Below, piece by piece: positions 33,120 to 33,453 of a stretch of 33,453 nt of DNA. This DNA comes from Acidobacteriota bacterium. GTDB lineage: Bacteria; Acidobacteriota; Polarisedimenticolia; Gp22-AA2; AA152. Under the pieces are notes generated by a model that was not told the origin of the DNA, did no database searches, and saw only the letters and a program-made list of their open reading frames with translations. The stretch spans positions 1-33,453 of the forward strand of contig JAKEFJ010000210.1 of the NCBI GenBank assembly GCA_022616665.1, written 5' to 3'. Each line of letters begins with the position of its first letter. Position 1 is the stretch's first letter. The position numbers and the translations under genes are program-made.

Positions 33120-33453
33120 TCAGTCCCGCGCGTCCCCCCGGGCGAAGATGCTGGCGATGTAGTTCAGCACGTCCGTGGCGCAGACGTCACAGTAGCTGTA
33201 GTCCTTGATGAGGCGGCTCTTGACCACGTCGATCTTCTCCTGGGTCTCCTTGTCCACCACGCTGCTCACCAGGCTCGTGAGCTTGATGGAGTCCTTCTGG
33301 TCTTCGAACAACTTGAGCTCCAGGGCCTTGTGAAGTCGCTCATTGGTGCGGTAGTTGAAGGTCTTCCGCTCTACGGCCAGAGCGCCGATGTAGTTCATGA
33401 TCTCCCGCCGAAAATCATCCTTGCGATTCTCCGGGATGTCGATCTTCTCTTCG
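33120..33453 (-). CDS. prkA: PrkA-type serine protein kinase, C-terminal part (runs off the right edge)
   Basis: The last 110 residues are seen; the frame is open to the window edge. The sequence [20 protein letters not shown], followed by [20 protein letters not shown] and [20 protein letters not shown], and ending [20 protein letters not shown], matches the C-terminal domain of PrkA/YeaG kinases. The kinase/AAA+ part lies outside the window. PrkA is the lead gene of the PrkA-YhbH-SpoVR module, and the order here is the standard one. Confidence 0.93.
   Translation of the reverse strand, partial: EEKIDIPENRKDDFRREIMNYIGALAVERKTFNYRTNERLHKALELKLFEDQKDSIKLTSLVSSVVDKETQEKIDVVKSRLIKDYSYCDVCATDVLNYIASIFARGDARD

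Overview
The window is high-GC chromosomal DNA from a Gram-negative (diderm) bacterium. lpxC shows that lipid A is made. An NtrY/NtrX-type sigma-54 two-component pair, an exported S55 (SpoIVB-type) peptidase with a beta-propeller partner, a TPR plus FG-GAP/ASPIC-UnbV (CRTAC1-type) protein and a Tes-like radical SAM enzyme together point to Acidobacteriota or a close relative. This placement is inference from gene content; there is no rRNA in the window. I see no tRNA, rRNA, CRISPR array or insertion sequence. Coding density is high, and no gene-free gap exceeds 300 bases. Non-ATG starts are common: TTG or GTG starts are supported by well-placed Shine-Dalgarno sequences or by 4-base stop/start overlaps.

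Layout. 1-2.0 kb (minus): a cut-off exported protein, a DUF21/CBS membrane protein, and a secreted HExxH protein. 2.1-6.8 kb (plus): a probable operon of a small cytosolic orphan, an S55 peptidase-like exported protein and a beta-propeller protein. 6.8-9.6 kb (minus): a GAF-like protein and an exported TPR protein. 9.7-15.1 kb (plus): lpxC behind an AT-rich promoter/palindrome, then DUF4390-NtrY-NtrX. 15.1-19.6 kb (plus): Rrf2 regulator, PHP-domain phosphoesterase, a large radical SAM enzyme with the cysteine layout and signature motifs of the tetraether/membrane-spanning lipid synthase (Tes) family, a strong hairpin terminator, and a small exported orphan. 19.6-22.4 kb (plus): a TPR/FG-GAP/ASPIC lipoprotein gene with its own promoter, bracketed by a direct repeat made of the 3' end of the neighbouring radical SAM gene. 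22.5-33.45 kb (minus, one continuous run, read from the right): PrkA kinase (partial), YhbH/DUF444, SpoVR, a ParA/MinD-J-like-RodZ HTH fusion, glutamate-cysteine ligase, glutamate formimidoyltransferase, an AMP-dependent acyl ligase, an acyl carrier protein, a family 2 glycosyltransferase and a cobalamin-type radical SAM enzyme.

How the genes may work together. The most interesting part is the centre: a Tes-like enzyme (15-19 kb) sits a few kilobases from an acyl-activation/ACP/glycosyltransferase/B12-radical-SAM cassette (22.5-26.4 kb). In archaea, Tes joins lipid tails into membrane-spanning lipids and a B12-radical-SAM enzyme (Grs) then modifies them. Acidobacteria are known to make membrane-spanning iso-diabolic acid lipids. 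A local lipid-remodelling locus is therefore a reasonable hypothesis, but it is not shown by the sequence alone. The right end is the conserved PrkA-YhbH-SpoVR stress module, here translationally overlapping an unusual three-domain ParA-like protein whose P-loop lysine is replaced by arginine.
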